A DNA stretch of 64,000 nt from Onchocerca lupi (lineage: Eukaryota > Nematoda > Chromadorea > Rhabditida > Onchocercidae): the NCBI GenBank assembly GCA_028564675.1, contig JAOVVO010000264.1, positions 1 to 64,000 on the forward strand. Direction: 5' to 3'. The notes under the pieces were generated by a model. That model made no database searches, was not told the origin of the DNA, and was given only the letters and a program-made list of their open reading frames with translations. Of the stretch, positions 11,301 to 23,600 are shown one piece after another. The translations under genes and the position numbers were made by a program. Positions within the stretch are counted from its first letter, which is position 1. Every line of letters begins with the position of its first letter.

Positions 11301-14082
11301 AAATGTAGCATTAGTGATATATTTTATTTGTAAATTTATGCTTATCACTCTCTCTCCCTCTATTTTTCAATTTCTTCTCATGAATTAATTTCATGCGAAT
11401 AATCATTTATATATTTGATTAATCTTTAGCTATTATTACTGTGAAAACATTTTTTCTTTGTTATAAAAAAGATATGTAACGAAAATGAAATGAGAAATTT
11501 TAGAAATTGTGTTGCATGAAAGTTTGTTTTTTATCAATACAAATTGAATATTATCTTGTTTCAGAAGAAATTTTTAATACTTTCAAATATTTCTATATAC
11601 AATCGTAAAGAATAAATCGAAATAATTTACTTAAATAAATGAAACGAAAAATAGACAAGAAAATATTTTGACGGAATTTTGACAACATATTTATTTGAAT
11701 CATAATTTTTTCAATGAATATTTTCCTCTTTTTTTTTTGATGGACAAAAAGATAAAAGTTTGTAGAATAAAAAAATGGATGCATGTTATAAAATGGCTTT
11801 AATAAAGAGATTGGAAATTCACTGATCCTTTGCAGTGATAAGAGTAGTTCACATTGATTTCTTTTTTTTTTTTTTTTTTTTTTAAGATAACAAAAATATT
11901 CCAAAACAAACGGCTTCTTTCAAAAATTCAAATTTATTTATTTCATATGAATACTGATTGATAAGTACAGTATAAATCTATTTTTTTTTTCCAAAATTAT
12001 GTATTTCTCTGTTTGTTTATATGCATTCACATTTTTGTGAGGGAACTAATGAATTCGACTCCTATTTTATGATTGATATGAAAAATGATTGATTGTAGGA
12101 TGAGTACCCTTCAGATCACGTTGATAATAAAAATGAGAGTATGTGGCTTTGTCGATTCATAATCAATCATAAAAATAGTTCGTAATCAATCAGATCAGGT
12201 TTCATAATCAGTCAGATCAGATTGATAATAAGAATGATAGAGTGTAGCTTTCTCATAGAAAACGGTTCACAATTTGTCATTGATCGGAAATTATATCTTC
12301 TCAATAAATAAGAAGATATAATTTCTGATAAACAAATAATATAAATTATATTCTGTGATTTATATATACAAAATCACTTTTTAATTTAGGATTTCTGACA
12401 GCCTGATATTGTCAAACCTTTTCTGATAGCCGTATATTGTTAAGCCGGAAAGATTTGTAATATAAGATATTGAAAAAGTGAAAACAAATGAACTTTCTGT
12501 TAATGATGAAATGATTAGTAAGAAGTTTATTTTTATTAAATTCCATTAGTATCTGTAAAAAATGGAATGCCAACAGAGATCGGTAATGTTTGTTTGAAAT
12601 ATGATAACTGATAAGATAAGCATCTTTTCATATCTGATTATTGTTTTGCATGAGAATATTAAGTTAGTGTAAATCAATTACAGATATTTAGTACGGCAGC
12701 TGCTTTTTACATTCCATTATGCGCTATCATATCCATCTATTATAAAATTATGCGTGCTGCGAAGAGCCGTTTTAAACGTGAACGTGAGCGTAAAACCATC
12801 ATTTCTTCACAAAAGAATATAGAGACTCAAGAACAAAGTGGAAAGGTAAGTTTCAAAAGTAATTCTTGATTTCAAGTCAAATTATTTCGGTATCTTATTG
12901 CGGAAATGCTATGCTCTTCAACGAATTTAATAATAAACACGATCGATACCAATCACAATTAAAACAATTATCGAAAAGTAGTATAGCTTGAAAAATGAAC
13001 AAATATTTGTGAATTTTGCATAAATTCATTCAACAATTTGAATAAATAAGAAAATTGGAAACAGGAGTTTGTCTTATCATTTCGCTGATCATTTGATGAT
13101 CAAATATTATAGCCAAGGACGGAAAATAATTCAATCCTGATCAATAAAGATGAATCGACTCCTGTCAATAATAATGACCCAATGTCCAACGAACAACTTT
13201 CACTTGATACAGTTGAAATCCCACTGGATCAATGCAATTCACAACCAAGTTCATTCATTACTTCTTTTATCTTCTAAAAGATTTCTATTACTAATAGATT
13301 GAAATCATTTAGCTGGAAATTTGATTAGAAAGGAGCTTTTGTGATTGAAATAATGAATTCTTTGTAGTACGAATAACGTAGACGTGTTATTTATGTACAA
13401 TCAAGTCGTTAGCAAGAAATTAGATAAACTTATAAATTCAAGAGGCAAGGGAGAATTTCATGTAGAAGAGATAAAATCAACATTTTCATAGCAAGCCAAT
13501 CAAATTATTCCGTAATTAATCATTTCCGTTCCGACTCTTTACGAAAATGGTATTCTCAGTTTATGCATAAGTGAAATTAAACTTGGATAGAAAACTTAGC
13601 GAAAAAATATCACATGATAATCTTGTAGTGAAAAGTAAAAGTAAAAATCGACGAAAAAAAGTATATACTTCATTGCGGATGATGCGAAAAGGATTCTTCA
13701 AAGATAACGCAGAAATGAAACGTGAACATAAAGCATGGCGTACGCTTGCTATTATTACGGGAACATTTGTAGCCTGTTGGACACCATTTTTCCTCATTTC
13801 TTTATATCGACCGATATGTCATTGCAAAATACCAATATTGCTCGAAATTATTACCAGCTGGTTAGGTTAGTATTATTAAAGCAAGAATTTCGGCTTTATT
13901 AATTGTAATTTATGCAAAATAATATAAAATGTATTCATTAAAATCTACCTTTCATCCAATTTATAGGTTATTTGAATTCAGCACTTAATCCAATTATCTA
14001 TACGGTATTTTCAAATGATTTCCGAAGAGCTTTTAAACGTATTCTTGCTCGATTGCTATTTCTCGAAAGACCACGATTATAA
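8399..14082 (+). CDS. Aminergic G-protein-coupled receptor, 5-HT1-like (SER-4-like)
   Basis: Seven-transmembrane receptor for a biogenic amine at the plasma membrane. Exons: 8399-8545, 10318-10467, 10800-10938, 11022-11224, 12684-12845, from 13113 (end unresolved), from about 13572 to 13865, and 13967-14082. The N-terminus has three N-x-S/T glycosylation sites. Family landmarks visible: SLAVADLL in TM2, the amine-binding Asp of TM3 (SIDVL), ALDRYW (DRY box), a long basic third intracellular loop, CWTPFF in TM6 and NPIIY in TM7, ending in a short tail (LFLERPRL). The extracellular-loop-2/TM5 segment, with GWKD and QRV followed by SYQIFSTAAAFYIP, most resembles insect 5-HT1 receptors, so a Gi-coupled serotonin receptor is likeliest; a dopamine or tyramine receptor is not excluded. 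The splice between exons 6 and 7 inside loop 3 could not be settled: exon 6 runs to a stop at about 13278, and exon 7 has an in-frame stop at 13568-13570 just before it. About 450 residues in all. Confidence 0.88.
10109..10175. ncRNA. Candidate pre-miRNA-like hairpin in receptor intron 1
   Basis: Two 27-base arms (10109-10135 and 10149-10175) pair around a 13-base loop. There are only two mismatches and one potential G-U pair, all clustered at arm positions 13-16. It lies in the intron between receptor exons 1 and 2. Size and pairing fit a small pre-miRNA, but a mobile-element inverted repeat or chance in AT-rich DNA is also possible. Confidence 0.3.
12113..12251 (+). repeat. Imperfect 39-bp direct repeat in receptor intron 4
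   Basis: A segment beginning CAGATCACGTTGATAATAA at about 12113 recurs about 100 bp downstream (about 12213) as CAGATCAGATTGATAATAA and continues to a shared TGTGGCTTT/TGTAGCTTT end. Between them lie further copies of AATCAATCA and ATCAGTCAGATCAG. Non-coding; origin unknown. Confidence 0.4.
12287..12325. repeat. Perfect 15-bp inverted repeat with 9-base loop
   Basis: GAAATTATATCTTCT at 12287-12301 is followed after nine bases by its exact reverse complement at 12311-12325. It lies in the intron between receptor exons 4 and 5. It could form a hairpin in RNA or be the remnant of a palindromic element. Confidence 0.5.
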
Positions 14083-16040
14083 CGGCGATGACGATTCCAG
14101 CCTTTAGGCTTCGAATATCATTTGTAAGGGAAGATTGGTTAAGTGATTCAGTGATCTTTCATACTTGATGTGCTTTAGTAGTGAAAATTCGTCAGCAAAT
14201 GATCATATTATATGCATATTTATATAATATATCCGCAGGATTTCTATATTGCATAACTCTTCACACCGATTTCTTGATAAGGACGAGGTTAATATTTTCT
14301 CATAAATTTCAATTTGGGTTATTTTGTAGGAGAAGAGACAACGAATTATAAATTATTGAAATGAGAAAACATGATCATGTATGTATTATTTTTTTTTGTT
14401 TTTTTTTTTTTGTTAATATAAATAATGTACTTTTTCCTTTTGAATAAGTGGTTAACAACGAATTTGTTTAAGGAAATGCGGTGTCCTGGAAGCAAAGAAA
14501 AAAAAATCATTTCACATCACAAATTCAAATACTAATTAACAACTGCTGACAATTGCGGCAATGCAATCCAAAGCTGTTAAATACCCCAATGTTCATACTC
14601 GATAACACCAGGCATTTAGCAGTATCACTAATAAATATTTTCTAAATTTATGAATTTTTTGCAGATCATTGCTTTCGATACGCACTACCTGAATCTTTGA
14701 ATCAAACTCGAAATTTTCAAAAATTAATTGGGAATTTCATTTTCTATTTACATTACATGTTATTCATGATAAAGTCATCTCCACTTTCGTTTACACGCAA
14801 ATGGAAGGGAAAAAAATTATACCGGTTAAAATATTTTCATTTCTAACTTGAAATGAGCCAAAGTCAGTATTAAACAAGAAAACGCAACGTTAACTTTAGT
14901 TCATTTCTCTCTGGTAAAAAATAAATAAGTCATATTATCCTTTCAAATTCTAATGGCAAGAAAAATGACCTGCAACAATACAAACAGCACCAAATTATAG
15001 ATGGAATTTCATGTTCAGGATGAAACAAAGCGACATAAATTAAATTAAGCCCACAAGAGAATACAACAAATATAAATAAAAGCAGCAGAAGGATTTCTTT
15101 GGCTTCATTTAGAAAAAAGCCGCTTCTAACGCATATTTCACTTGATCACATTTTTTCTCTAGGATCTATTAACATATGATGTTGGAACCATGAAAAAGAA
15201 AGCTATATAAACTTTCAGTCAAAGATTATTATGATCACTATAAAATAGCGTCATACATAAAATTTTTAGAGTACAGTTAAATCGAAATAAACGCTAAGGA
15301 ACCTTCGCTCTACTGCGTTACGTACTATTGAAATTTTTCCCATCAGACTTTCTTCATTCTAAATCATGAAACTAATTTTTTTAAAGTGATGGAAGACGTT
15401 TATGACATAAAGAATAAGGCCAAAATTGAACAAAAAAAACAAAAAAAAAAAAAAAACAAAAAAGATTTTTGGTAACAGCCTTCTGTAAAAATAAATACAG
15501 AATGAAAATGGAATGAAAACCAGAAGAATGGAAAGTTTTACACATGGAAATGGCAGACGTTTCACAGTTCACAGACAAAATTGGAATAAAAAAAAAAAAA
15601 AAGGAATAAAAAGCAGCTTAAATTAAAAACAAAACCGGTAGTGAATTGATTTATTTTCTTGATATCAAAAAATTAGTCATAACATCCTAAAACTTGACTT
15701 ACTTTGACCTATAGTTCATTAACAGAGTTACTAATCTGATGACTGTTTTATTTACTGCCAATTATAAAAAACCCGATATATATTACAGCTCACTGAAATG
15801 TGAAATAAAATTGAGCTGCTTAAAATAATTCACCGCCGATATCTCCTGAAAGACATAACTAAAAACGTCTCTTATTATTGTTAATATGTAACTAAATTCC
15901 AGACCATAAATTTTTCAGTATTCAAAATCTTCGGGAAAGTCGTAAATTTAAAGAAAAAAACAAATTTGTAAATGATAAGAAATTGCATAAAATGTGCTGC
16001 AAATTAATAAAGTTACTGTAAAACACTGCAGCTTATCCTT
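14083..16040. other. Convergent intergenic region between the receptor and the MAGUK
   Basis: Both flanking genes end here, so this should contain two 3' UTRs. I see homopolymer runs (14391-14411, 15440-15459, 15588-15602) but no convincing additional exon; small frames on either strand are lysine- or phenylalanine-rich shadows of those runs. Confidence 0.5.
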
Positions 16041-19000
16041 TTACTGATCGACCCAATCGGAGGGTACCCATGCTGGCTCATGCTCTAATTTGTTCACTAC
16101 GTTACGTAATTGTTCAAATGAAGCTTCGAAATTAGCATTTATCAACACATGATCGAACATATGTCCGTAGATCTGAAAAAGCTGTTCACCAGCTGAAATC
16201 ATTTGTTCAAATTCCGAATCTGTAAATCCGCGAACAGCTATTGGTGCTGATGTATTACTATTTCCATGATGATTAGAATCTGCAGCTTGCAAATTTCGTG
16301 CACGATGAAGACGTCGAGTTTCCTAGAAAGATACTACGTGCAATAAATTCAAATATCTATAACATCCTTAAGATTATCCACAAAAATTAACAAAAATAAA
16401 TTTTATAAAGAAATTTATGAAAACTTAAGCATTTTAGCCAAAACTGACCAGCCAATTATTTGTAAAAGTTACATTTTGAAACGCCACAAGCAATTCATGT
16501 GACAACTAGTCAAAAGTAATGATTCTTTTCTGCTAATATACCTTTAAAATATCAAACGGCGGTGGTTTAACAAAAATAACGAAGGATTTGAAAACTTTTG
16601 AACGCAAAACCCGTAATGCCAAAGGATGAGTATTCAGTACAGGTATATAACCTGAAAATGAATTGAAGTAATATAACAAGATAATAATAATGTTTCTTTT
16701 AATAACTTTCCCTTCTCCATCTTTCATAAAAAGACGAATTCCTTCATTATTAACATCATACCTTGCTTAATAACGGCATGGACTGAATCAGCAAGTGTAC
16801 CATATAAATTTCCTTTATACTCTCCATATTCCAGGAATCGTCCTTGTCTTATCCATTGTTCCATATTTTCGCGTTTTGCGAAATGATAATCAACACCATC
16901 TTTTTCATATGAACTGCAACGTATTGCTGATTGCTGGTCGTTTCGTTTCATGAATTTCTTAATCAGTAGTTATTGTACTAATTTTTGCCCTTCTCACAGT
17001 CCTTCTTATTTAATTCACAGTAAAACATGAGATAATTTTGAACATTTCCATTTCCATTTTCTCATATTTTTCATTTCAGTGAATGATAATCATTTCCATT
17101 TTCTCATATTTTTCATTTCAGTGAATGATAACTACAGGAACTGTGATCAGAAACATTTTTTTAGCCGAATAGATAAAAAGCGAATTAAACTGACCAGTGA
17201 TTTTGGAAAATCTGCCTCTGTATTTAAAAAATTTGGTATCCAATTTAGTTTTGAACAATCATTAAACAATTTTCATGGAATTTTCTGGTATTTCTTGAAT
17301 TACCAATAAATCGTCAAAATAATTGGGGAAAATTTCATGAAGAAACTTTTAATTAAAAAAACTTTACCGTTGAGGACGACTGGTATGAGGTACACTAGTT
17401 GCATAACGATCGCTGTTGATAGCTATTAGTCGCTTCTTCAGTTCATTACGTCCAACACCTGGAGGCCCAATTAAAACGATAGGTCGGACGACAGATTGTT
17501 TCGGATAAAGCAGTGATACTGATTCATATAATAAGCTGTCAAACTGAAATTAAAATACTAAAATAAATTTGAATGAAAGCAGAAAAATTAAAAGGCAAAA
17601 TATTAAAAACAGCGACAAATGGTAACTTTCAAAGATAATAAATCTATTGATTGAAATCTCAATACCTGATAGTGGCATAACATTATGCGAATTCAAAGGA
17701 AAAAGAAAAATGAAGATTTCGTTCGTTGCATCAATAAAAAGACAAGATTATTCAGTCGCTTCAAAAATATTAACAATGACAGCTTTTAGTAAAAAAAAAA
17801 AAAAAAACCTCATTGGCAGTTTTTGAAAATTTTCGACTTCCACTTCTAAATTTTTCATTTTCTTTTAGCGTTCGATGTTTTTGTTGCAATTCTTCTGATG
17901 GGATAAGACCCACTCGCTTTTTGAGCTGATCAGCTGAAATAATATATCATTCCTTTCTTAATTCTTTAATAGAACATATTGCATAAAAATTTCGAGAATG
18001 ATACAAGCAAAAACAAAAAGAAGTTGCTTCATAAATTTTTATTTTATAAAAATTGCAGTGTACGATAGATCTAACCAGAGGATGCTAATGGTAATGTCGC
18101 AAATGAGCCATGACCGAGTGAACGCGCTTGCCACCAATGTTCATCTCCTGTTACTACTAACTCCAATATTTCGCCTCGGGTAAAACAAAGAGCTGCTTCT
18201 GGACATGGATGCAGGGAATCTCGACTACCAGAATAATCGATCTGTAATTAAATCTGCACTCAAATCACTTGCTGCATCATCTGGAATCTTACAATAGAAT
18301 ATATCAAATGTTTTATATTTTACACTTTTCTTTCTTAAATATGAATTGGCGATAAAACAGTGTTACTAATTTTTCAAAATTTTTTTGTATCAAATATTCT
18401 TAGTTGAAAGATCAACTAACAAATACAATAGACGCTAAACACAAAGGAAGTGAATGAACTTTAAACAAGAAAATTACCAAAGCACGAACGTGTCGTGACT
18501 CATTCCACGCAATAATTGCAGGTATTTCAGCGGGTTCTAATTTGAAAATGACGGTACCGTTTTCATTGTTCTCATTACCCAACAATTTGACGATTTCATT
18601 CGGACTCATGCCCGTAACACAGACATTATTCACTTCCAAAACCCGATCTCCAACCTGCAAAGTTTGGAAATGGAGAAGTTACCGAGTTTTCTAAAAAAAA
18701 AAAAAGGAAAAAAAAAGAAAGAAAAAAACGACAGAAATCATAATAATTTGCATGATCTCATCTTCATCAATCATAATTTTTTTGCTGATAAATTCATCTC
18801 TTGCAGGAAACAACTAATTTGAGGACCATCTGAAGATCGATGATACTCAAACGCATTTGACATTTTGGAATTGAAACATTTTCTATCCTACCATCATCAA
18901 TTATCCATAGTAAATAGTAATACAGTATGAAGAATAAAAGAACATGTTTTATTTAAATACGTTTTGTATAGTCTATGAAATAGGCAAAAAACATAGCTAA

Positions 19001-20048
19001 AAAAGATATCACTAAAAATAAAACTGCTAAGTTAAGATCGACTTTTTATTTAAATTAAATAGCAATATCTATTCGCATTCTAAAAAAAAGTTATCCAACC
19101 TGAATATTGCCGCTACGATCAGCCACTCCTCCAGCTATAATACGGGCAATATATACTTTCCCATCAGCATCACATTTTATGGTAGCACCAAGTGCTTCAT
19201 TACCTTTTACTAGTCGAACCAATTTAACAGCAATACCGTCATCATCATCGACTTCATAAGGTATTTCTGGTAACTGTGGCAAATAGGTGCGATTTGAAGT
19301 AATATCATACACGGAGAATAAGCTCTGAAATTTTATAAACAATAAAAACGAAAAGAATTCCGGTCACTCAATAAAATTTGATCTAGATATTGTTAGAAAT
19401 AAGGACATAGAGTATAGGACAAGAATGCTTGATGTACTATGTTCGAGATCGGACTGTGTATTCACATTCCACAAAGCTTTATTCTCAGAATGTTATTGAT
19501 TAGATTAAATTTTAATTCCCGTACAAGCTAACTGGTCCAGTCATGCATCACCTTAATGACAGGCTTGGAGAGAAGTGAAACAAGCTGTTGTACTGCCACC
19601 GATGGTGGAGCTGATTCTTCCCATTCGTATAATAGTGAATCAACTATTTCGGTTAATATACTATCTCTGAAAATTGCATTTTCATTATAATTACATTTCT
19701 TTTTTTTTCGCACTACAAAACATCGAAAAAATGCAATTTCTTTAAATCGAAGAATTCTGGAAACCGTTATTTGGTTTTCATTCTTTTAACAAGTAATGCA
19801 TTCTCCGGAAAGCAAGAACTCTGATTAAGTAACTAATATGATAAAATTCAATTAAAATACCCTATTCGTGAGAGATGCAAACCGCGATTGATCAATGTTC
19901 TGTGAATTATAACAATACTTTTGAGATCATCAGCCGTTAAGCGTTTCTTTCGTTTACCAAATTCATCCTCAACACACTCTAGAATGCATTCATATGCTTT
20001 CAGAAAAGCTTCGAACGTGACAGGCGCTGTATCCATCCGCCGTCGCAT
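16041..20048 (-). CDS. MPP3/MPP7-like membrane-associated guanylate kinase (MAGUK) scaffold
   Basis: Cortical scaffold of the MPP/p55 class, expected to organise cell-junction or synaptic complexes. Coding exons in order: 20048-19861, 19666-19552, 19324-19100, 18654-18478, 18241-18076, 17933-17809, 17543-17368, 16913-16762, 16651-16542, 16322-16041. All phases agree and the sum is 571 residues, close to vertebrate MPP7. Domains: tandem L27 (about 8-100, second one ending LVSLLSKPVIK), PDZ (about 132-215, with VRLVKGNEALGATIK and VGDRVLEVN), SH3 (about 228-290, with EHWWQAR), hook/linker (RVGLIPSEEL), guanylate-kinase domain (about 350-560, with PHTSRPQR and DYHFA, ending WVPSDWV). The P-loop reads GPPGVGRNEL: the catalytic Lys is Arg, as expected of a non-enzymatic MAGUK kinase-like domain. 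The PDZ sequence favours MPP3/MPP7 over PALS1. The start was taken as the first ATG (MRRRMD) after an unpaired acceptor. Confidence 0.92.
17051..17131. repeat. Near-perfect tandem duplication, two copies, 42-bp period
   Basis: The same 39 bases occur at 17051-17089 and 17093-17131. Each copy contains TTTTTCATTTCAG on the + strand. It lies in a MAGUK intron (that gene is on the other strand), so the acceptor-like string has no evident use. The near identity indicates a recent slippage or duplication. Confidence 0.75.
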
Positions 20049-20097
20049 GTGATGACTAATCAAACATCGATAATTATTCAATAAATCTTTGATCTAA

Positions 20098-20101
20098 GCT
20101 G
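20098..20101 (-). promoter_or_regulatory. Probable spliced-leader acceptor of the MAGUK gene
   Basis: On the minus strand a TATAAAATTTCAG acceptor stands 50 bases before the first ATG (20048), and I found no matching upstream coding exon. In nematodes this arrangement usually marks an SL trans-splice site; a non-coding upstream exon would look the same. Confidence 0.4.
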
Positions 20102-20599
20102 AAATTTTATAAATTCATGAAACTGTCAAGAAATGACGCGAATTATCAGTCAAAATTGCTAGAGAAAACATTATTTGCGCATTGAATAAATTTTAACTAC
20201 GTGTAGTCTATGCCTGCATGTTTACAATCGGAAAAGATCAATTCTTTCAATTAATCGCTGAAACAATCCGGAAAAACATCATTTGCCACTATGATAAGAC
20301 AGAAGCATTCCGGAAATGGTCGCAAAACTCTCATAGCTTGCAGGAATAAAATCCGGCACCTTCGACAACCGAAACAATCCGGAACGTCTGATATTCTCCT
20401 GAACCTATTCTCCAAACCAACTATCAGCGTGCACTAATCGTGTGAAATGAAATTTCTAAATTGTTTCGCTCATCTCATTTGGCAAAAATGAAAATAGTTG
20501 GAGATTTGCAGATTTTTCAAACACTGAGTTGAAATTGAGAAAGTTGTAACAACAAAATTATAAATTATTTCAAAATGACAACTACAAGTCAAATCAATT
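20102..20599. promoter_or_regulatory. Short divergent intergenic region (MAGUK and RPN11-like gene)
   Basis: The two genes start in opposite directions 563 bases apart, so their outrons and promoters must overlap or abut. The first 350 bases are less AT-rich than surrounding introns and hold repeated CCGGAA/TTCCGG-like elements near 20267, 20311 and 20377 (ETS-like cores). No coding exon is visible. Shared regulation is inference. Confidence 0.4.
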
Positions 20600-20600
20600 T

Positions 20601-20606
20601 TTCTAG
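20601..20606 (+). promoter_or_regulatory. Probable spliced-leader acceptor of the RPN11-like gene
   Basis: TTTTTCTAG ends at 20606, five bases before the ATG at 20612. With no upstream exon in sight, this is the usual look of a nematode SL trans-splice site. Confidence 0.55.
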
Positions 20607-20611
20607 GCACT

Positions 20612-23600
20612 ATGGAACGGTTACTCCGATTAACCGGTTTTAATGGTGTATGTTATAAATAACTCACGCAATTTCGACGATTCTATTTTTGGCCTAGTTT
20701 TTGCTAAAATAAGTCTAGAATGTAGATGGCAAAAAATATATAGCCTTGAATTAGCAATTAGGCACAATCTTATTTTCGTCATATTCTCAAAATTCTTCAT
20801 AAGCTAGGCTTGATTTAACTCAACTTGGCCGATACATTCCTTTCTTAAAGATGATATTGGCCACAAAATATCCTACTTAAATTCAGCCTAAATATTTTCT
20901 ATCGTGACGTGTAACAGTTAAACGATGAAATATATTATTGGAAGTTTTAAATGAGCATATTCTGATTCATCGCATGAACTTTGAACTTCCTTTTCCGAAT
21001 GAAACACTGGCTCATTTAACAAATATAAGCTTGCACAGATTTTACTTCAATGTTTGACTAAAATAAAAAGTTAATAAAGTAAAAGTAAGTTATAAAGTAA
21101 ATTATTACCATGATAATCGAGACGTTAATGGTAGGTCATAGGTCATGCTTATTTTATTTTATGGCTAATATCATTCTCTTCTTAAATTGGCTTAACACTG
21201 TGTATTGCAGTTACCGAAAGGATCACCTCAAGATGTACTGAAACACCCGGATACCTGTGAGATTCTGTACGTCTCATCACTTGCTCTTCTTAAAATGCTT
21301 CGACATAGTCGTGCTGGTGTTCCCATGGAAGTAATGTAATAAAATTGCTATTTAAAAATATTCTATAAATTATCCGTACTATTAATTAATTAATTAATCA
21401 ATTTTTAAAAACATTTCATCATCTAAGAATTACGGATAAGTGATAAGAGAAGAGTAACGCAGGGTCAAATAGGTCAACGAGATGAAGAATGAATTGATGC
21501 GTTACCTTGCGATTAGACAGATAATCAGATTTCCCGTCCAATTAGTAGTATGCTTGCAAGTATGATCAAATTAATGAGATTGAAATCGCTAATTGGTACT
21601 TAATGAGAATTATTTAATTAAGATTGTGCAGCTAGATGAGATAGATCAAGAACTGAGAGAAATAATTCAAGGCAAAAAATGCTGATATGGTTAATCCTCT
21701 TAATGATAATAGATTTCAGTTAATATTTCTAACATTTATCAAATATTTAACCTTATTCCAAATTTCAGTAGGTTTTAATGTATCAATCAATAATAATCAA
21801 CTGATCTCATTGACTCTGCAACGCTTGCTTGACTTGATAATTATTTTCAATTATCAATCATAGCAAGATTTTTAGGTGATGGGTTTAATGCTAGGCGAAT
21901 TTGTCGATGATTTTACGATCAATGTTATTGATGTATTTGCTATGCCACAATCTGGAACAGTATGAAACAAAATATTTTTAAAAAAAACATAATTTATAAA
22001 AGGGGTGGGAGAGGTCGAGATCAGATACGAGGTCATGGAGAGAAAGGACTGCGCAAGAAATTAGTCGGACAAGGATAAAATACCTGAATGAGAAAAAGTA
22101 CAAAAATTTTAAGATTTCTAGAAAAAGGGCTTCTACTTTCAAATTTATTGCTGAAACATTCCAGCATCCTTTGATTTCTTTGCTTACTGCTCTTATTATA
22201 TATGGGTACTTTACTAATTAATTAAATATAATAGAAAGAAGACGTTAAATTGATTTCAAAAAGATTCTTTTTATTAAAGTTATTTCAATAAATGCTTCAT
22301 ATTGCACATCAATTTTCCTTAGTAATCAGTAAATTTTTGGGGTGTATCTGTGGAAGCAGTCGATCCGGTATATCAGACCAAAATGCTGGAAATGCTGAAT
22401 CGTACAGGACGAGCCGAAATGGTTGTCGGATGGTATCATTCGCATCCAGGATTCGGTTGTTGGTTATCCGGTGTTGATATTGCCACACAGCGAAGTTTTG
22501 AAGCACTTAGTGATCGTGCCGTTGCTTTAGTTATCGACCCGATCCAATCGGTCAAAGGAAAGGTCAAAGGATATTTTTCAAGCTTACTCTTTCCTTCCAT
22601 CACTGAATCGCTAAAAAACATCAGCAAGTACCACTGACACTGGTCATATTTCAGGTAGTAATCGATGCATTTCGTACCGTCGGATCGAATATTTTGGAAT
22701 TTAGTTTTTTGGACGATGTTCAAAAGACACTGGCACCTACTCAAGAATCACGACAAACCACTTCTAACTTGGGATATCTGGTGAAACATTCAGTCACTGA
22801 TCAATTGCATGGACTCGGCAAAAGGTTTCTTTAAAATTCAATTTTCATCAGATTAGAAGCAGAATTCACTATTTTCTTCTAAATTTTCTTAAAAAATTTT
22901 AATAAATTTAAAAATCAGCTTAATATTTCAACTATGATATATCTCATTTCATCTACAGCTTCAACCTGAATTTGATTTTTAACATTAAATCGTTCCATAC
23001 AGTGCATTCTTCAGTTAGATTGTTCAATTCATGGAATTAATTTTTTTTTTTTTTTTTTTTTTTATTTCAGCTATTATTCAATAACAATAAATTTCAAGCT
23101 AACAGTTAAAGAACAGCAAATGCTGCAAAGTTTACAAATGAAAAATTGGGCCGAAGGATTAAGACTGAATAATTTCGAAATTACAACAAAAAATAATTTA
23201 ACAAATATGCAGGAGATGGTTAAAATGATCAAACTTTATAAAAAAGTAATATGAATTGTATCGAAATTCATTTTAATCTAACTGAAGTAAGAAGAAAGAC
23301 TGAGATAGAATCAGATAATTATGAAGAAGACATTAACTAAAAAACTCAAATATCGTTCGCGTCCCAAGAACTGCTCGACTCCATTTATTGCCCTGTACTG
23401 AAATGGACTTAGGATTGTAATCCTGTAGAAAATTTGGTGATACAAATACTTTTACTGTTTCAAAGGACAAAATACAAAAATTAAGCTTAGGTCTCATTGA
23501 AACCAATTTTCATCTTCATCGTGATGAATGATAGAGTGATCATCTTATTAATCAAAATACTAAGGAAAATCTAGATTTCAACATATTTAGATTTTACTAT

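Noticed and set aside
11593..11904. 103-residue minus-strand frame in a receptor intron
   Set aside because: Begins in a poly-T/A tract (KKKKKKK) and lies within an intron of the opposite-strand receptor.
22309..22744. Minus-strand frames of 65 and 102 residues
   Set aside because: Antisense to RPN11-like exons 4 and 5, whose sense translation matches the JAMM family exactly.
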